A stretch of DNA of 64,000 nt from NCBI GenBank assembly GCA_031969655.1, contig DALYJX010000007.1, forward strand, positions 1 through 64,000, read 5' to 3'. This DNA comes from Microseira sp003486305. GTDB lineage: Bacteria; Cyanobacteriota; Cyanobacteriia; Cyanobacteriales; Aerosakkonemataceae. The position numbers and the translations under genes are program-made. Positions 16,089-25,729 of the stretch are shown piece by piece. Every line of letters starts with the position of its first letter. Positions within the stretch are counted from its first letter, which is position 1. The notes beneath the pieces are model-generated. The model had not been told where the DNA came from and made no database searches. It saw nothing but the letters and a program-made list of their open reading frames with translations.

Positions 16089-18665
16089 ATGAAACTTTCT
16101 AGTCGAGGTTGGAAACTGGGTACAATTTCTCTCTTGTGGCTAAGTGCCACTAGCTCTGCTATTGCACAAATCGTCCCAGATCGGACGCTGCCAAACAATA
16201 CGATTGTTATCCCCAACGGGAATAATTTTCAAATTGAAGGCGGTACCCAAACTGGCAATAACTTGTTTCACAGTTTTGGCGAATTTTCTGTCCCCACAGG
16301 CGGAACGGCATTTTTTAATAATGCTTCAGAGATTCAAAATATTTTTAGCCGCGTCACGGGGGGAAACATTTCTAATATTGATGGGTTAATTCGCGCCAAC
16401 GGCAGTGCTAATTTATTTCTGCTTAATCCTAACGGCATTATTTTTGGCCCCAATGCCAGGTTAAATATCGGTGGTTCTTTTATCGGCAGTACCGCCAACA
16501 GCATTAGATTTGCCGATGGTAGTAGTTTTTCTGCGACCAATCCAACTGCCCCGCCTCTGCTAACAATTAACGTACCCATTGGCTTGCAATTTGGCTCAAA
16601 TCCAACCGCTGCAATTCAAGTGCAAGGGTCTAATCTTGCCGTAGAAACTGGACATACTTTAGCACTGTTGGGAGGTAATTTAACAATTTCTGGCAGCAAT
16701 AATCCGCTGTATTCTGGTTTAACGGCTGGTGGAATTCCCCTGGTTGTTGTTGGTGAAAATATTGTGCCAACAACCCCAGGGGGACGGATTGAACTTTGGT
16801 CGGTTGTCAATGGTGAATTGTCAGTGGTTAATAATAATGGAAAACTGACAGTTGAAAATGGGCAAGGCACGACCGAATTTGGGAATATTCAACTGTTAGG
16901 TGGGGCAAGGGTTGATACTAGCGGGACGGGTGGCGGTGCGATTCAAGTCCAAGCGCGATCTTTGCGTTTAAGCGAAGGTGCGCGCCTGTCATCTTTTACT
17001 TTGGGTGGCCTCGTTGGGGAAAATATTACAGTAAATGCATCCGAGTCAGTAGAAATTATCGGCACGGGGGGATACGAGGAAACTGTCTTGCGATTTGCGA
17101 TTGGAACCATCACTCCCACCGAGCTGATCAACGGCTTTTTTACCCTCAACTTTGGATCGGGTTTTGCAGGTGCTATTACAGTTAATACCCCCACTTTTGT
17201 GGCGCGCAATGGCGCTTATATTGCCGCTAGTACCTTTGGTGATGCCGGGGAAAATGCAAATATCAAGGGGGGAGATGTAACAATCAATGCTGCCAATTCT
17301 GTCGAACTGAGCGCCGCTTTTATCGCTACGGGTACGGGAGGGGGAAACGCCAGAAATGCTGGAAACTTGACAATTAATACGAGCAGATTTCTAGCGCGAG
17401 ATAACGGAATTCTGGTAACTAGCAGTTTTGGCAATGGACGGGGTGGAGATATTACTATTAACGCTTCTGATGCGGTAGAAGTATACAGCGGCGACCCAAT
17501 TTCTTTAGCGGAAATCTCTCCCGTTGTCAATGCTTTTGGTGGCGTTTTTACCAGCGGTTTGGGAAAGGGAAATGCGGGAGAATTGAACGTAAATACTAGG
17601 CGGGTAATTGTGGGTAGCGGTGCAGCTTTAGCGGCGAGTTCGTTTGGTGGAGGAGAGGGCGGGGATATTACTATTAGGGCAAGCGAATCGATGGAATTGG
17701 TGGGAACTACTCCCAATGGTCAGCGTTTTAGCGCCATCACTTCGGTGACGGAACTGGGATCTACGGGTAATGGGGGAAACTTGAGGATATTTACAGAGCG
17801 GTTAATTCTGCGAGATAAGGGAAGAGTCAGCATTCGCGCTCAGGGAACGGGGGATGCAGGAAATTTGGAAGTCGTGGCGAATTCGATTTTGATGGACAAC
17901 GAAGGGGGTTTGGAGGGAACATCAGAAACGGGTGTAGGAGGGAATTTTAGCGTGCGATCGCGCAATCTTGTCATGCGCCGCAACAGCTTTATCTCCGCTA
18001 CCGCTGGCGATTTAGGCGGCAAGGGAAACGGCGGCAATATTACTATTAATACTGATACCCTCGCCGCTTTAGAAAATAGCGACATCACGGCTAATTCTGT
18101 CGCTAGTCTTGGGGGAAATGTTAATATTACTGCCCAAGGTATTTTCGGCGCTCAAGTCCAGCAGCAACTCACCCCACAAAGCGACATTACCGCTACTGGG
18201 GGAACTCCTGCTTTAAGCGGCAGTATACAAATCAACACCCCCAATCTCGATCCCGCTGCTACCATAGTCCAACTGCCGGAAAATTTCGCCGACCCCAGCA
18301 ATCAAATTGTCGCTGGATGTGCCGCAGATCGAGGTAATCGTTTTGTCGTTACCGGGCGCGGCGGGTTACCTTCAGATCCCTCTCAAACTCTCAGAGGTCG
18401 CGCTGTTTGGCGCGATATTCGCTCGGTGTCCTCTATCGGTCGTCAGTCGTCAGTCGGTAGGGGCGAAGCATTTGTGAATACAACCAATGAATCATCTGCA
18501 CAATTTATTCCCACAAATGCTTCGCCCGTACATAAATTAACAACTGACAACCAACCAATGATTGAGGCCACGGGATGGGTAATTAATCCCAATGGTCAAG
18601 TAGAATTGGTGGCGAATGCACCTCAAGATTCCTGGTATAGAACCTTTAATTGTGCTGAGCGATAA
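16089..18665 (+). CDS. Filamentous-haemagglutinin-type secreted protein (TpsA-like, two-partner secretion)
   Basis: 858 residues. A signal peptide (residues 1-26, ending SSAIAQ) precedes a TPS secretion domain with the marker NPNGIIFG near residue 116. The rest is repetitive, glycine/asparagine-rich beta-helix (GGDITINAS, GNAGELNVNTR) up to a C-terminal tail with WVINPNGQVELV. TpsA proteins cross the outer membrane through a TpsB pore and act as adhesins or surface layers; no TpsB gene lies in this window. Residues about 791-815 are encoded by an embedded palindromic repeat (18457-18531). The next gene, 115 bp downstream, is a CHAT protease, a pairing common in filamentous cyanobacteria. Confidence 0.92.
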   Translation: MKLSSRGWKLGTISLLWLSATSSAIAQIVPDRTLPNNTIVIPNGNNFQIEGGTQTGNNLFHSFGEFSVPTGGTAFFNNASEIQNIFSRVTGGNISNIDGLIRANGSANLFLLNPNGIIFGPNARLNIGGSFIGSTANSIRFADGSSFSATNPTAPPLLTINVPIGLQFGSNPTAAIQVQGSNLAVETGHTLALLGGNLTISGSNNPLYSGLTAGGIPLVVVGENIVPTTPGGRIELWSVVNGELSVVNNNGKLTVENGQGTTEFGNIQLLGGARVDTSGTGGGAIQVQARSLRLSEGARLSSFTLGGLVGENITVNASESVEIIGTGGYEETVLRFAIGTITPTELINGFFTLNFGSGFAGAITVNTPTFVARNGAYIAASTFGDAGENANIKGGDVTINAANSVELSAAFIATGTGGGNARNAGNLTINTSRFLARDNGILVTSSFGNGRGGDITINASDAVEVYSGDPISLAEISPVVNAFGGVFTSGLGKGNAGELNVNTRRVIVGSGAALAASSFGGGEGGDITIRASESMELVGTTPNGQRFSAITSVTELGSTGNGGNLRIFTERLILRDKGRVSIRAQGTGDAGNLEVVANSILMDNEGGLEGTSETGVGGNFSVRSRNLVMRRNSFISATAGDLGGKGNGGNITINTDTLAALENSDITANSVASLGGNVNITAQGIFGAQVQQQLTPQSDITATGGTPALSGSIQINTPNLDPAATIVQLPENFADPSNQIVAGCAADRGNRFVVTGRGGLPSDPSQTLRGRAVWRDIRSVSSIGRQSSVGRGEAFVNTTNESSAQFIPTNASPVHKLTTDNQPMIEATGWVINPNGQVELVANAPQDSWYRTFNCAER
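18457..18531. repeat. GGGGCGAAGCAT palindrome embedded in the adhesin gene
   Basis: GTAGGGGCGAAGCATTTGTG at the left pairs with CACAAATGCTTCGCCCGTAC at the right. The flanks carry CAGTCGTCAGTCG and CAACTGACAAC stretches typical of cyanobacterial intergenic repeats. The insert keeps the adhesin frame open. Confidence 0.8.
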
Positions 18666-18780
18666 AGCCGACTCAAGGGAGAGGGAAGAGAGTAAATTTA
18701 TACCAGAATAAATATCAATTTGGTTCTGATAAAAACCTCTTCCCTTGCTTGGTAAAGATTGAATAGCGGTAATCGATCAA

Positions 18781-21519
18781 GTGATAACAAAAATTATTGC
18801 GCTTTTAAAATCCCTTCATTCCAGCGTTTGGTTAGCCTTGCTGACCCTGTTTTTTGTTATAACTGTACTTCCAGCAGCTAGCTTTGATTTTAATTTGGGT
18901 CATAGTCAAAAATATAGCAGATTGCATACCGATGAGGTACACCTGAGTTTGTATAGCGGCAGCATTAATGCTGCCGCTATACAAACAAAGCCTACTGGCT
19001 GTTCCTCACTCGCTTGCAATCCGCTGTATAACCACTCGCTTACTACTCACTCTTCTAAGTTCCCAGGTTCCTACCTGGGAACGAGCAAAAATGCTTTAAC
19101 TGCTTTAGAACAAGGCAGAACGCTTTACGAGGCGGGACGGTTTTCTGAGGCAGCTGCTGTTTGGCAACAAGCTGTTAAACTATTGGAAGCACAAGGCGAA
19201 GTCTTCAATCTCGCTGTTACCCTCACTTACCTATCCAACGTCTATCAAGAGTTGGGAGAGTGGGATCGAGCAAGTGAAACAATTGCCAAAAGTTTGAACT
19301 TGATTCAATCGGGGGATACAACTAAAATCCCAACGCTGATTTTGGCGCAAGCACTCAATACCCAAGCGAGTCTCCAACTCGCACTCGGACAAACTGAAGC
19401 TGCCCTCAATACCTGGCAATTAGCAGAAAAAGCTTATACTCAAGCACAAGATGAAACTGGCATCCTGGGAAGTCAAATTAACCAAGCTCAAGCGCTGCAA
19501 ATTTTGGGACTGTACCGACGCGCTCAGGCTATTTTAGAACAAGTCAATCAAAAACTGCTCGCCTCGCCCGATTCGCTGCTCAAAGCTACCGGATTGCGGA
19601 GTTTGGGTATCGCTTTGCAAGTTACGGGAGACTTGGAGCGCAGTCAAAAAATTCTTCAGCAAAGTTTGGCGATCGCTTCTTCCCTCAACTCTCCCGCCGA
19701 TATTAGTGCCGCCTATTTCGCCTTGGGCAATACCGCTAGAATCTCACCCGATCCTAAATTAGCCTTGGAATTATACCAGAAAGCAGCCGAAAATGCAACC
19801 AACGCGATCGCTAAACTCGAAGCATTACTTAACCAATTAAGCCTGCTAATTCAAACTAAACAGCAAGCAACAGCGAGAGCCTTGTTACCAAAAATACAAG
19901 CAGAATTAGCCAAATTATCCCCCAGTAGAGATGCGGTTTACGCGCAAGTAAACTATGCCCAAAGCCTGATCGAACTAGAGAAAGACAATCAATTAACAAC
20001 TGCTAATTCCCAAAACATTGCCAAAATTTTAGCCGTTGCAGTGCAACAAGCGATCTCGCTCAACGATCCCAAAGCCCAATCTTACGCACTAATTGAGCTA
20101 GGAAAGTTGTACGAACTGTCCCAGCAGTGGAACGAGGCGGAAAACTTAACGCAGCAAGCATTACTAATTGCTCAAAAAATTAGAGCCGATGATATTGTGG
20201 CGCGCACTCAGGCGCAATTGGGGGGGATTTTTAAACAGCGGGGAGATTTGGAACGCGCGATCGCATCCTACACCGAAGCCGTTAAAACCTTCCAATCGCT
20301 TCGCAGCGACTTAGTAGCGGTTAATTCCGACGTGCAATTCTCGTTTCGCGATAGCGTAGAACCCGTTTACCGCGAGTTAGTCGGATTGCTATTGCAGTTT
20401 AATCCCTCTCAAGAAAACATCCAGCAAGCCCGTCAACTCCTGGAAGCCCTGCAAATAGCCGAATTGGAGAATTTTTTCCGGGAAGCTTGTTTGACTGCTA
20501 AACCCCAACAAATTGAGCAAATCGATCCCAGCGCCGCCGTCTTTTATCCGATTATTTTAAAAGACCGCTTAGAAGTTATCGTCTCCCTACCAGGACAATC
20601 TTTGCGCCGCCATACCACCGAAATACCCCAAACCGAAGTAGAAAATACGATCGATCGATGGCTCGAATCCCTCAACCCATTTTTCTCTTCTCGCGATCGC
20701 TTGCAGGTTTCCCAGAAAATTTATGACTGGCTGATTCGACCAATTGAAGCCGAACTCACCTCCAGTTCCGTAAAAACACTGGTATTCATTTTGGATGGTT
20801 CCCTGCGAAATCTACCGATGGCGGCGCTACATAACGGTCAGTATTATCTAGTAGAAAAATATAATATTGCCGTGACACCGGGATTGCAGTTGTTCGAGGC
20901 GCGATCGCTCGCTCAAGCACAGCTTAAAGTCTTGACCGCCGGACTTACCGAAGCCCGTCAAGGCTTTGCAGCTCTCCCAGGAGTCAAACTCGAAGTCGAA
21001 CAAATCGCTGCTGAGTTACCAGCTAGAACCTTCCTAGATCGGGAATTTACGGAAAAAAACCTGCAAAAACAAATCCAAGCAACTTCTTTTCCGATAATTC
21101 ACCTAGCCACTCACGGTCAGTTTAGTTCCAACCCAGAACAAACCTTTATCCTCACTTGGGATGAAAAAATTAAAGTCAAGGAGTTTGAAGACTTACTGCG
21201 TTTTAGACAACAAGGCAATGCTGACCCAATTGAATTGCTCGTTCTCAGCGCCTGTCAAACCGCCGCAGGCGACAAGCGAGCCGCTTTGGGATTGGCAGGC
21301 GTCGCGGTGCGCTCTGGTGCCCGCAGTACCCTGGCAACTTTGTGGTCGGTAAAAGACCAATCCACCGCCGAACTAATGTCTAATTTTTACCAGGAATTAT
21401 CCAAAGGAGTCCGCAAAGCCGAAGCGCTTCGCACCGCACAGCTGAACCTGCTCAAGCAATCCAAGTACCAGCATCCCTTTTACTGGGCACCCTTTGTTTT
21501 AGTGGGAAATTGGCTGTGA
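18781..21519 (+). CDS. Secreted/membrane TPR-CHAT protease-like protein
   Basis: 912 residues from GTG at 18781 (start not certain). A hydrophobic segment at residues about 15-38 is a signal or anchor. Residues about 45-100 derive from two repeat insertions (18913-19028 and 19056-19085), both in frame. About ten TPR-like helical pairs follow (ALEQGRTLYEAGRFSEAAAV and onward to about residue 530). The C-terminal CHAT domain has His778 in HLATHGQF and Cys825 in LSACQTAAGD, the clan CD caspase-like dyad, with GARSTLATLWSVKD after it. CHAT proteases cleave specific partners. The neighbouring adhesin and DUF928 genes suggest an envelope role, an inference from context only. Confidence 0.92.
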   Translation: MITKIIALLKSLHSSVWLALLTLFFVITVLPAASFDFNLGHSQKYSRLHTDEVHLSLYSGSINAAAIQTKPTGCSSLACNPLYNHSLTTHSSKFPGSYLGTSKNALTALEQGRTLYEAGRFSEAAAVWQQAVKLLEAQGEVFNLAVTLTYLSNVYQELGEWDRASETIAKSLNLIQSGDTTKIPTLILAQALNTQASLQLALGQTEAALNTWQLAEKAYTQAQDETGILGSQINQAQALQILGLYRRAQAILEQVNQKLLASPDSLLKATGLRSLGIALQVTGDLERSQKILQQSLAIASSLNSPADISAAYFALGNTARISPDPKLALELYQKAAENATNAIAKLEALLNQLSLLIQTKQQATARALLPKIQAELAKLSPSRDAVYAQVNYAQSLIELEKDNQLTTANSQNIAKILAVAVQQAISLNDPKAQSYALIELGKLYELSQQWNEAENLTQQALLIAQKIRADDIVARTQAQLGGIFKQRGDLERAIASYTEAVKTFQSLRSDLVAVNSDVQFSFRDSVEPVYRELVGLLLQFNPSQENIQQARQLLEALQIAELENFFREACLTAKPQQIEQIDPSAAVFYPIILKDRLEVIVSLPGQSLRRHTTEIPQTEVENTIDRWLESLNPFFSSRDRLQVSQKIYDWLIRPIEAELTSSSVKTLVFILDGSLRNLPMAALHNGQYYLVEKYNIAVTPGLQLFEARSLAQAQLKVLTAGLTEARQGFAALPGVKLEVEQIAAELPARTFLDREFTEKNLQKQIQATSFPIIHLATHGQFSSNPEQTFILTWDEKIKVKEFEDLLRFRQQGNADPIELLVLSACQTAAGDKRAALGLAGVAVRSGARSTLATLWSVKDQSTAELMSNFYQELSKGVRKAEALRTAQLNLLKQSKYQHPFYWAPFVLVGNWL
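18913..19028. repeat. TA117 palindromic element, copy B (in frame inside CHAT gene)
   Basis: Ends TATAGCAG and CCGCTGTA. The core AGCGGCAGCATTAATGCTGC is palindromic. The 116 bp include both TA ends; removing the element with one TA deletes 38 codons and keeps the frame, joining SQKY to NHSLTTHS. The reading frame used here differs from that used in copy A. Confidence 0.9.
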
Positions 21520-21591
21520 AGGTGTCTGTTCAAATACCGTGCAGTTGAGCCAGAAGCGGAAAATGTGGGAAATCTATTTCTTGGCAATACC

Positions 21592-21645
21592 TACTTTTCC
21601 TACTTTTGATACTTTTCCTACTTTTGATACTTTTCCTACTTTTGA
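21592..21645. repeat. Three perfect copies of an 18-bp tandem repeat
   Basis: TACTTTTCCTACTTTTGA occurs three times head to tail with no mismatch, and a further partial unit follows. Each 18-mer is itself two related 9-mers. The rest of 21520-22053 is a long AT-rich leader with purine-rich ATGAAGATAT stretches near 21880-21935. No gene was recognised there. Confidence 0.85.
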
Positions 21646-22053
21646 TCCTTTTCTCTTGTTTGGCTCCAGAAAGATGCTGTGAAAAATCAGCGATCCCAGC
21701 CGCGAACCAGACACAGGCTCTTGTGGTGAAGTGTTGACTGTAAGAACTCAATCGATAAGAGACTTCATATTGTTATATCAAAAATTAAATAGTAAAAAGT
21801 TACAAATAATTCATGAAAATTTGACCGTTCTGTATTAATATAGATTTAGGAAATGTAATCTTAAACAGGAGAACGATAAGATGAAGATATGATAAAGGAG
21901 CAACAGGTAATATGAAGATATAATGAAGATTATAGTTTTTTTAACGTTCGGGTTATCCAATCCCATACCAGAATCAGCGAGTAAGTCGGGTCGATAATCA
22001 AAAGGGTGTAAGTTCGTCAGGCAAAAAAGTCCAAGTTCAGAGGTTACAAGCTC

Positions 22054-22824
22054 ATGGCTAAGCAAAAATCTATTAAATTTCTGGGGCTGGTGTCGGTCGC
22101 CCTGTGTTTAGAACTCGTTGTCGCACCAAGCTTGTTAACAAAAGTACAAGCACAAACCCAGTCGGATAGCCGCAACCAAACCCAAAGGATTAGTGCGATC
22201 GCTCGCGTCACGTTCGATCCACCCGGAGAAGGAAAACCCGACGACACCGCAGGAGGAGCATCGCGCAGCGGTGGATGCTTGCAAGCGGTGACAAATATCG
22301 GCGGATGTATCGTCCCGTTGATGCCAGAAACGAAAGACGGGTTAACCACCACAGAGCGTCCGACGTTCTTTGTATACGTTGCCGACAGCGCGGCAAAAGA
22401 GCTATTTTTCAGCCTGAGAGATGAAAGCGACAATGCGGTTTATCAGGCCAAAATCCCGATCAACGGTCAAACTGGGATTGTCAGCGTCCAACTGCCAGAT
22501 AGCGCCCCCGCGTTAGAAGTAGGCAAGACATATCAGTGGGCGTTTATTATGGTGGGCGACCAAGGACTTAGACCGGATAGTCCGGGAGTACGCGGAGAAG
22601 TGCGGCGAGTGGAACTAAACCAAGAACTCAAGAGCGAAATAGATCGGGGGAAACCGCTGGATCGGGCAGAATTGTATGGAAAAAACGGCATTTGGTTCGA
22701 TACCGTGGCAACCCTAGCCCAAGCAAGACGCGAGCAGCCAAATGATACCACGTTAGTAGATAATTGGCAAGATTTGCTGAAATCGGTGGGTTTGGATGCG
22801 ATCGCCAAAGAGCCGTTACTGTAA
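22054..22824 (+). CDS. DUF928 family secreted protein
   Basis: 256 residues. A signal peptide at residues 1-33 ends VQAQ. The mature part matches the cyanobacterial DUF928 pattern. It has FDPPGEGKPDDTAGGASRSG with a GGCLQ-GGCIVPL cysteine pair, then RPTFFVYVADSAAKELFFSL, the beta-rich body, and a helical C-terminus (LARARREQP-like, DNWQDLLKSVGL). DUF928 genes are often found beside CHAT and CHASE2 genes in cyanobacteria, and the function is unknown. It is probably periplasmic. AGAGG lies about 10 bases before the ATG. A hairpin terminator follows. Confidence 0.9.
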   Translation: MAKQKSIKFLGLVSVALCLELVVAPSLLTKVQAQTQSDSRNQTQRISAIARVTFDPPGEGKPDDTAGGASRSGGCLQAVTNIGGCIVPLMPETKDGLTTTERPTFFVYVADSAAKELFFSLRDESDNAVYQAKIPINGQTGIVSVQLPDSAPALEVGKTYQWAFIMVGDQGLRPDSPGVRGEVRRVELNQELKSEIDRGKPLDRAELYGKNGIWFDTVATLAQARREQPNDTTLVDNWQDLLKSVGLDAIAKEPLL

Positions 22825-22875
22825 AAAATTGCATAGGAGCTAGGAAATAACTTGATCTACCACCTCCGCCCTTGC

Positions 22876-22905
22876 AACCCGGTTTCTGCAAGAAACCGGG
22901 TTTTT
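22876..22905 (+). terminator. Rho-independent terminator-like hairpin after DUF928
   Basis: AACCCGGTTTCT and AGAAACCGGGTT form a perfect 12-bp stem with loop GCA, followed by TTT. It sits between the DUF928 stop and the cyclase start. The same AAACCGGGTT motif is a common cyanobacterial intergenic repeat, so it may be both. Confidence 0.65.
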
Positions 22906-22971
22906 GGTGATAAGGAATAAAATGGGGCAGACTACCCAGTTTCTCATCATATCGCTGGGTATACAAGATCG

Positions 22972-25566
22972 ATGTGGTCAAAACTCAGACAAAGCATTTG
23001 GGAGTGGCGGGGGATATTGACAATCGCCCCCAGCGTAGCAGGATTGGTCATGACTGCAGGTTCCCTGGGATTATTCCAACTCATGGAGTGGGCTACTTTG
23101 GATCAATTTTTTCGCTGGCGTCCCCGGGAACCCGTCGATCCCCGCATTACCATTGTCACGATTGACGAATCAGACATCACCCACGTGGGACAATGGCCGA
23201 TTCCCGATGCCGTTTTAGCTAAATTAATCGAAAATTTGGCAAAGCACAACCCCAAAGCGATTGGTTTGGATTTGTATCGAGATTTACCCGTAGAACCGGG
23301 TCATCAAGCATTAGTTGATGTATTCAAGAATACACCAAATTTAATCGGGGTTGAGAAAGCAGTTGGTAATGCAGTGGCTCCACCGCCGATTTTAAAGCAA
23401 AGCGATCGCGTAGGATTGGCAGATTTAGTATTAGATGCCGATGGTAAAGTGCGCCGGGGTTTGATTTCTGTCAGAACTGAGGAAGGTCAAACAAAATTAG
23501 GATTGGGAACAACCCTGGCTTTAATGTATCTGCAATCCGAGGGCATTACGCTGAAAATGCTCGATCCCAAGCAAAAGCACTTGGGATTGGGTCAAGCTGT
23601 ATTTATGCCGCTGAAGGGAAACGAAGGCGGTTACGTGCGCGCGAATACGGGTGGTTACCAAATTTTATTGAACTATCGGGGAACCCTAGAAAATTTTCAG
23701 CACGTATCGATGAAAGATGTTCTGGAGGACAGGATAGCGCCAAACAGTTTGCGCGATCGCATTATTTTAATCGGCGCCACCGGCGCTAGCCTCAACGACC
23801 TTTTCTTTACACCCTACAGTAGCAAAGCGAACGGCAGTCCTCGGCGAACTCCCGGAGTCGTCATACATGCCAACATCACCAGCCAAATTATCAGTGGTGC
23901 GATTGAAGGGCGTCCCTTTATCCGAGTTTGGGACGAACCGAGAGAATGGCTGTGGATATTAATTTGGTCGTTTGCGGGTGCTGGCGTTAGTTGGATCGTA
24001 CTCGACACCAAACAACTTAGCGATCGCCTCGCCCTCAAAGCCACGGTTTTTTTGATTAGCTTGTTGTGTGGTGGCGTGATGCTAGTCGGTGGTAGCTATG
24101 TCGCATTTCTGGCAAACTGGTGGTTGCCGGTTATTGCGCCCTTGGTAGCATTTAGTGGGGCTGGGATAGCGATCGCCGGGTTTCACAGCTTAGAATTACA
24201 GCGAGAAAAAGCCGACCTAGAAATCTTACTGGAAACCACAACCGAACACGCAGATGCCCTGGCGATAGATTTAGAACATAAAGCCGAAGAAGCAATTCGC
24301 GAAAGCGAACGCAAACTAGCTCAATTCCTAGAAGCAGTGCCCGTAGGAGTAGCCGTCGCCGATGCCAGAGGTAAACTTTATTACTTTAACCAAGCCGCAC
24401 AGCAGCTTTTGGGTAAAGGAGTCGTACCCGATGCCACAGCAGAGCAACTAGCAGCAGTTTACCAAACCTATATTGCCGGAACCAATCAACTATACCCGGT
24501 CGAAAAATTGCCAATGGTACGGGCATTGAAAGGCGAAACTTCCTCGGTAGAAGATATAGAAATCCACCAAGAAGATAAGATTATTCCTCTAGAAGTTTGG
24601 GGTACTCCCATCTACGATCGAGAGGGCAAAGTTAACTTTGCCATCGTCGTTTTTCGAGATATTACCGAACGCAAAAAAGCCGAAGCAGACCGGATAAAAT
24701 TAACCAACGAACTAATTCAACTCAACGTAGCTTATTCCCGCTTTGTTCCGCGACAATTCCTCCAACTTTTGAAAAAAGAAAGCATTATTGATGTACAATT
24801 AGGCGACCAAGTACAACAAGAAATGTCAGTGTTATTTTCCGATATTCGCGGCTTCACGGCACTATCGGAAACGATGACCCCAGAAGAAAACTTCAAATTT
24901 ATTAATGCTTATCTCAGTCGCATGGAACCGGCGATTCAGGAAAATAATGGATTTATCGATAAATACATCGGCGATGCAATTATGGCACTCTTTAGCGGGG
25001 GAGCAGATGATGCCGTCAAAGCAGGAATTGCCATGCTACAAAGACTGAAAGAATTTAACACCAACAGGGGCAGACTGGGGCGTCCCCGGATCAAAATTGG
25101 CATTGGCATCAATACAGGTTCGATGATGCTGGGTACAGTCGGGGGACACTCCCGCATGGATGGCACAGCAATTAGCGATGCCGTTAATTTAGCTTCTCGG
25201 CTGGAAGGCTTAACTAAAAACTATGGCGTGGGACTGTTAATTTCTGAAAAAACATTTTTCGCCTTAAATAATCCAGCCGATTATGCCATCCGCCTAATAG
25301 ATCGAGTAAAAGTTAAAGGAAAATCCGAACAAGTAATTGTTTATGAAGTCTTTGATGCCGATTCGCCCGAAGTCAAAGAAGGTAAACTTTTCACCCTGGC
25401 AGTATTTAAACAAGCAATCGTCCTCTATAACTCAGGGAATTTATCAGAAGCAGCACAACTATTTTCCCATTGCCTGCACCTTAACCCAGGGGATAAAGTA
25501 GCAAAAATTTACCTAGAACGCTGTCAGCAACAAGAAACCGTAGAAGCCTTTAACCCCAATATCTAA
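22972..25566 (+). CDS. CHASE2-PAS-class III adenylate/guanylate cyclase
   Basis: 864 residues. An N-terminal membrane helix (about 17-40) and an extracytoplasmic CHASE2 sensor (to about 320, with RITIVTIDESDI) are followed by two or three transmembrane helices (about 325-410). Next come a coiled stretch and a PAS domain (about 440-560, FLEAVPVGVAVADARGK). The catalytic domain (about 605-790) has metal-binding Asp624 in FSDIRGFTALSE and Asp668 in YIGDAIMALF. A DAVNLASRLEGL motif supplies the transition-state Asn/Arg. A short TPR-like tail ends the protein. It should make cAMP (or cGMP) inside the cell in response to an outside signal. Co-direction with the adhesin, CHAT and DUF928 genes suggests a shared surface-sensing context. 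Confidence 0.95.
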   Translation: MWSKLRQSIWEWRGILTIAPSVAGLVMTAGSLGLFQLMEWATLDQFFRWRPREPVDPRITIVTIDESDITHVGQWPIPDAVLAKLIENLAKHNPKAIGLDLYRDLPVEPGHQALVDVFKNTPNLIGVEKAVGNAVAPPPILKQSDRVGLADLVLDADGKVRRGLISVRTEEGQTKLGLGTTLALMYLQSEGITLKMLDPKQKHLGLGQAVFMPLKGNEGGYVRANTGGYQILLNYRGTLENFQHVSMKDVLEDRIAPNSLRDRIILIGATGASLNDLFFTPYSSKANGSPRRTPGVVIHANITSQIISGAIEGRPFIRVWDEPREWLWILIWSFAGAGVSWIVLDTKQLSDRLALKATVFLISLLCGGVMLVGGSYVAFLANWWLPVIAPLVAFSGAGIAIAGFHSLELQREKADLEILLETTTEHADALAIDLEHKAEEAIRESERKLAQFLEAVPVGVAVADARGKLYYFNQAAQQLLGKGVVPDATAEQLAAVYQTYIAGTNQLYPVEKLPMVRALKGETSSVEDIEIHQEDKIIPLEVWGTPIYDREGKVNFAIVVFRDITERKKAEADRIKLTNELIQLNVAYSRFVPRQFLQLLKKESIIDVQLGDQVQQEMSVLFSDIRGFTALSETMTPEENFKFINAYLSRMEPAIQENNGFIDKYIGDAIMALFSGGADDAVKAGIAMLQRLKEFNTNRGRLGRPRIKIGIGINTGSMMLGTVGGHSRMDGTAISDAVNLASRLEGLTKNYGVGLLISEKTFFALNNPADYAIRLIDRVKVKGKSEQVIVYEVFDADSPEVKEGKLFTLAVFKQAIVLYNSGNLSEAAQLFSHCLHLNPGDKVAKIYLERCQQQETVEAFNPNI

Positions 25567-25729
25567 AAGCCAAAGACTCTTCCTCTTCTTCGCGTCCTAC
25601 TCAACGAGTGCGCCGCTGCGCGTCTATGGCGTCTTGGCAGTTCATTAAAAATGGGGGCGACTCCCTCGCGATCGCTCAAACGCACCCAATGCCTTATAAT
25701 GAAAATTTAAGCTTCATTTTTTTTATAAC

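Noticed and set aside
21530..21751. Lys/Ser-rich minus-strand frame (KSRKSI repeats)
   Set aside because: It is the shadow of three perfect 18-bp tandem repeats in the leader of the DUF928 gene.
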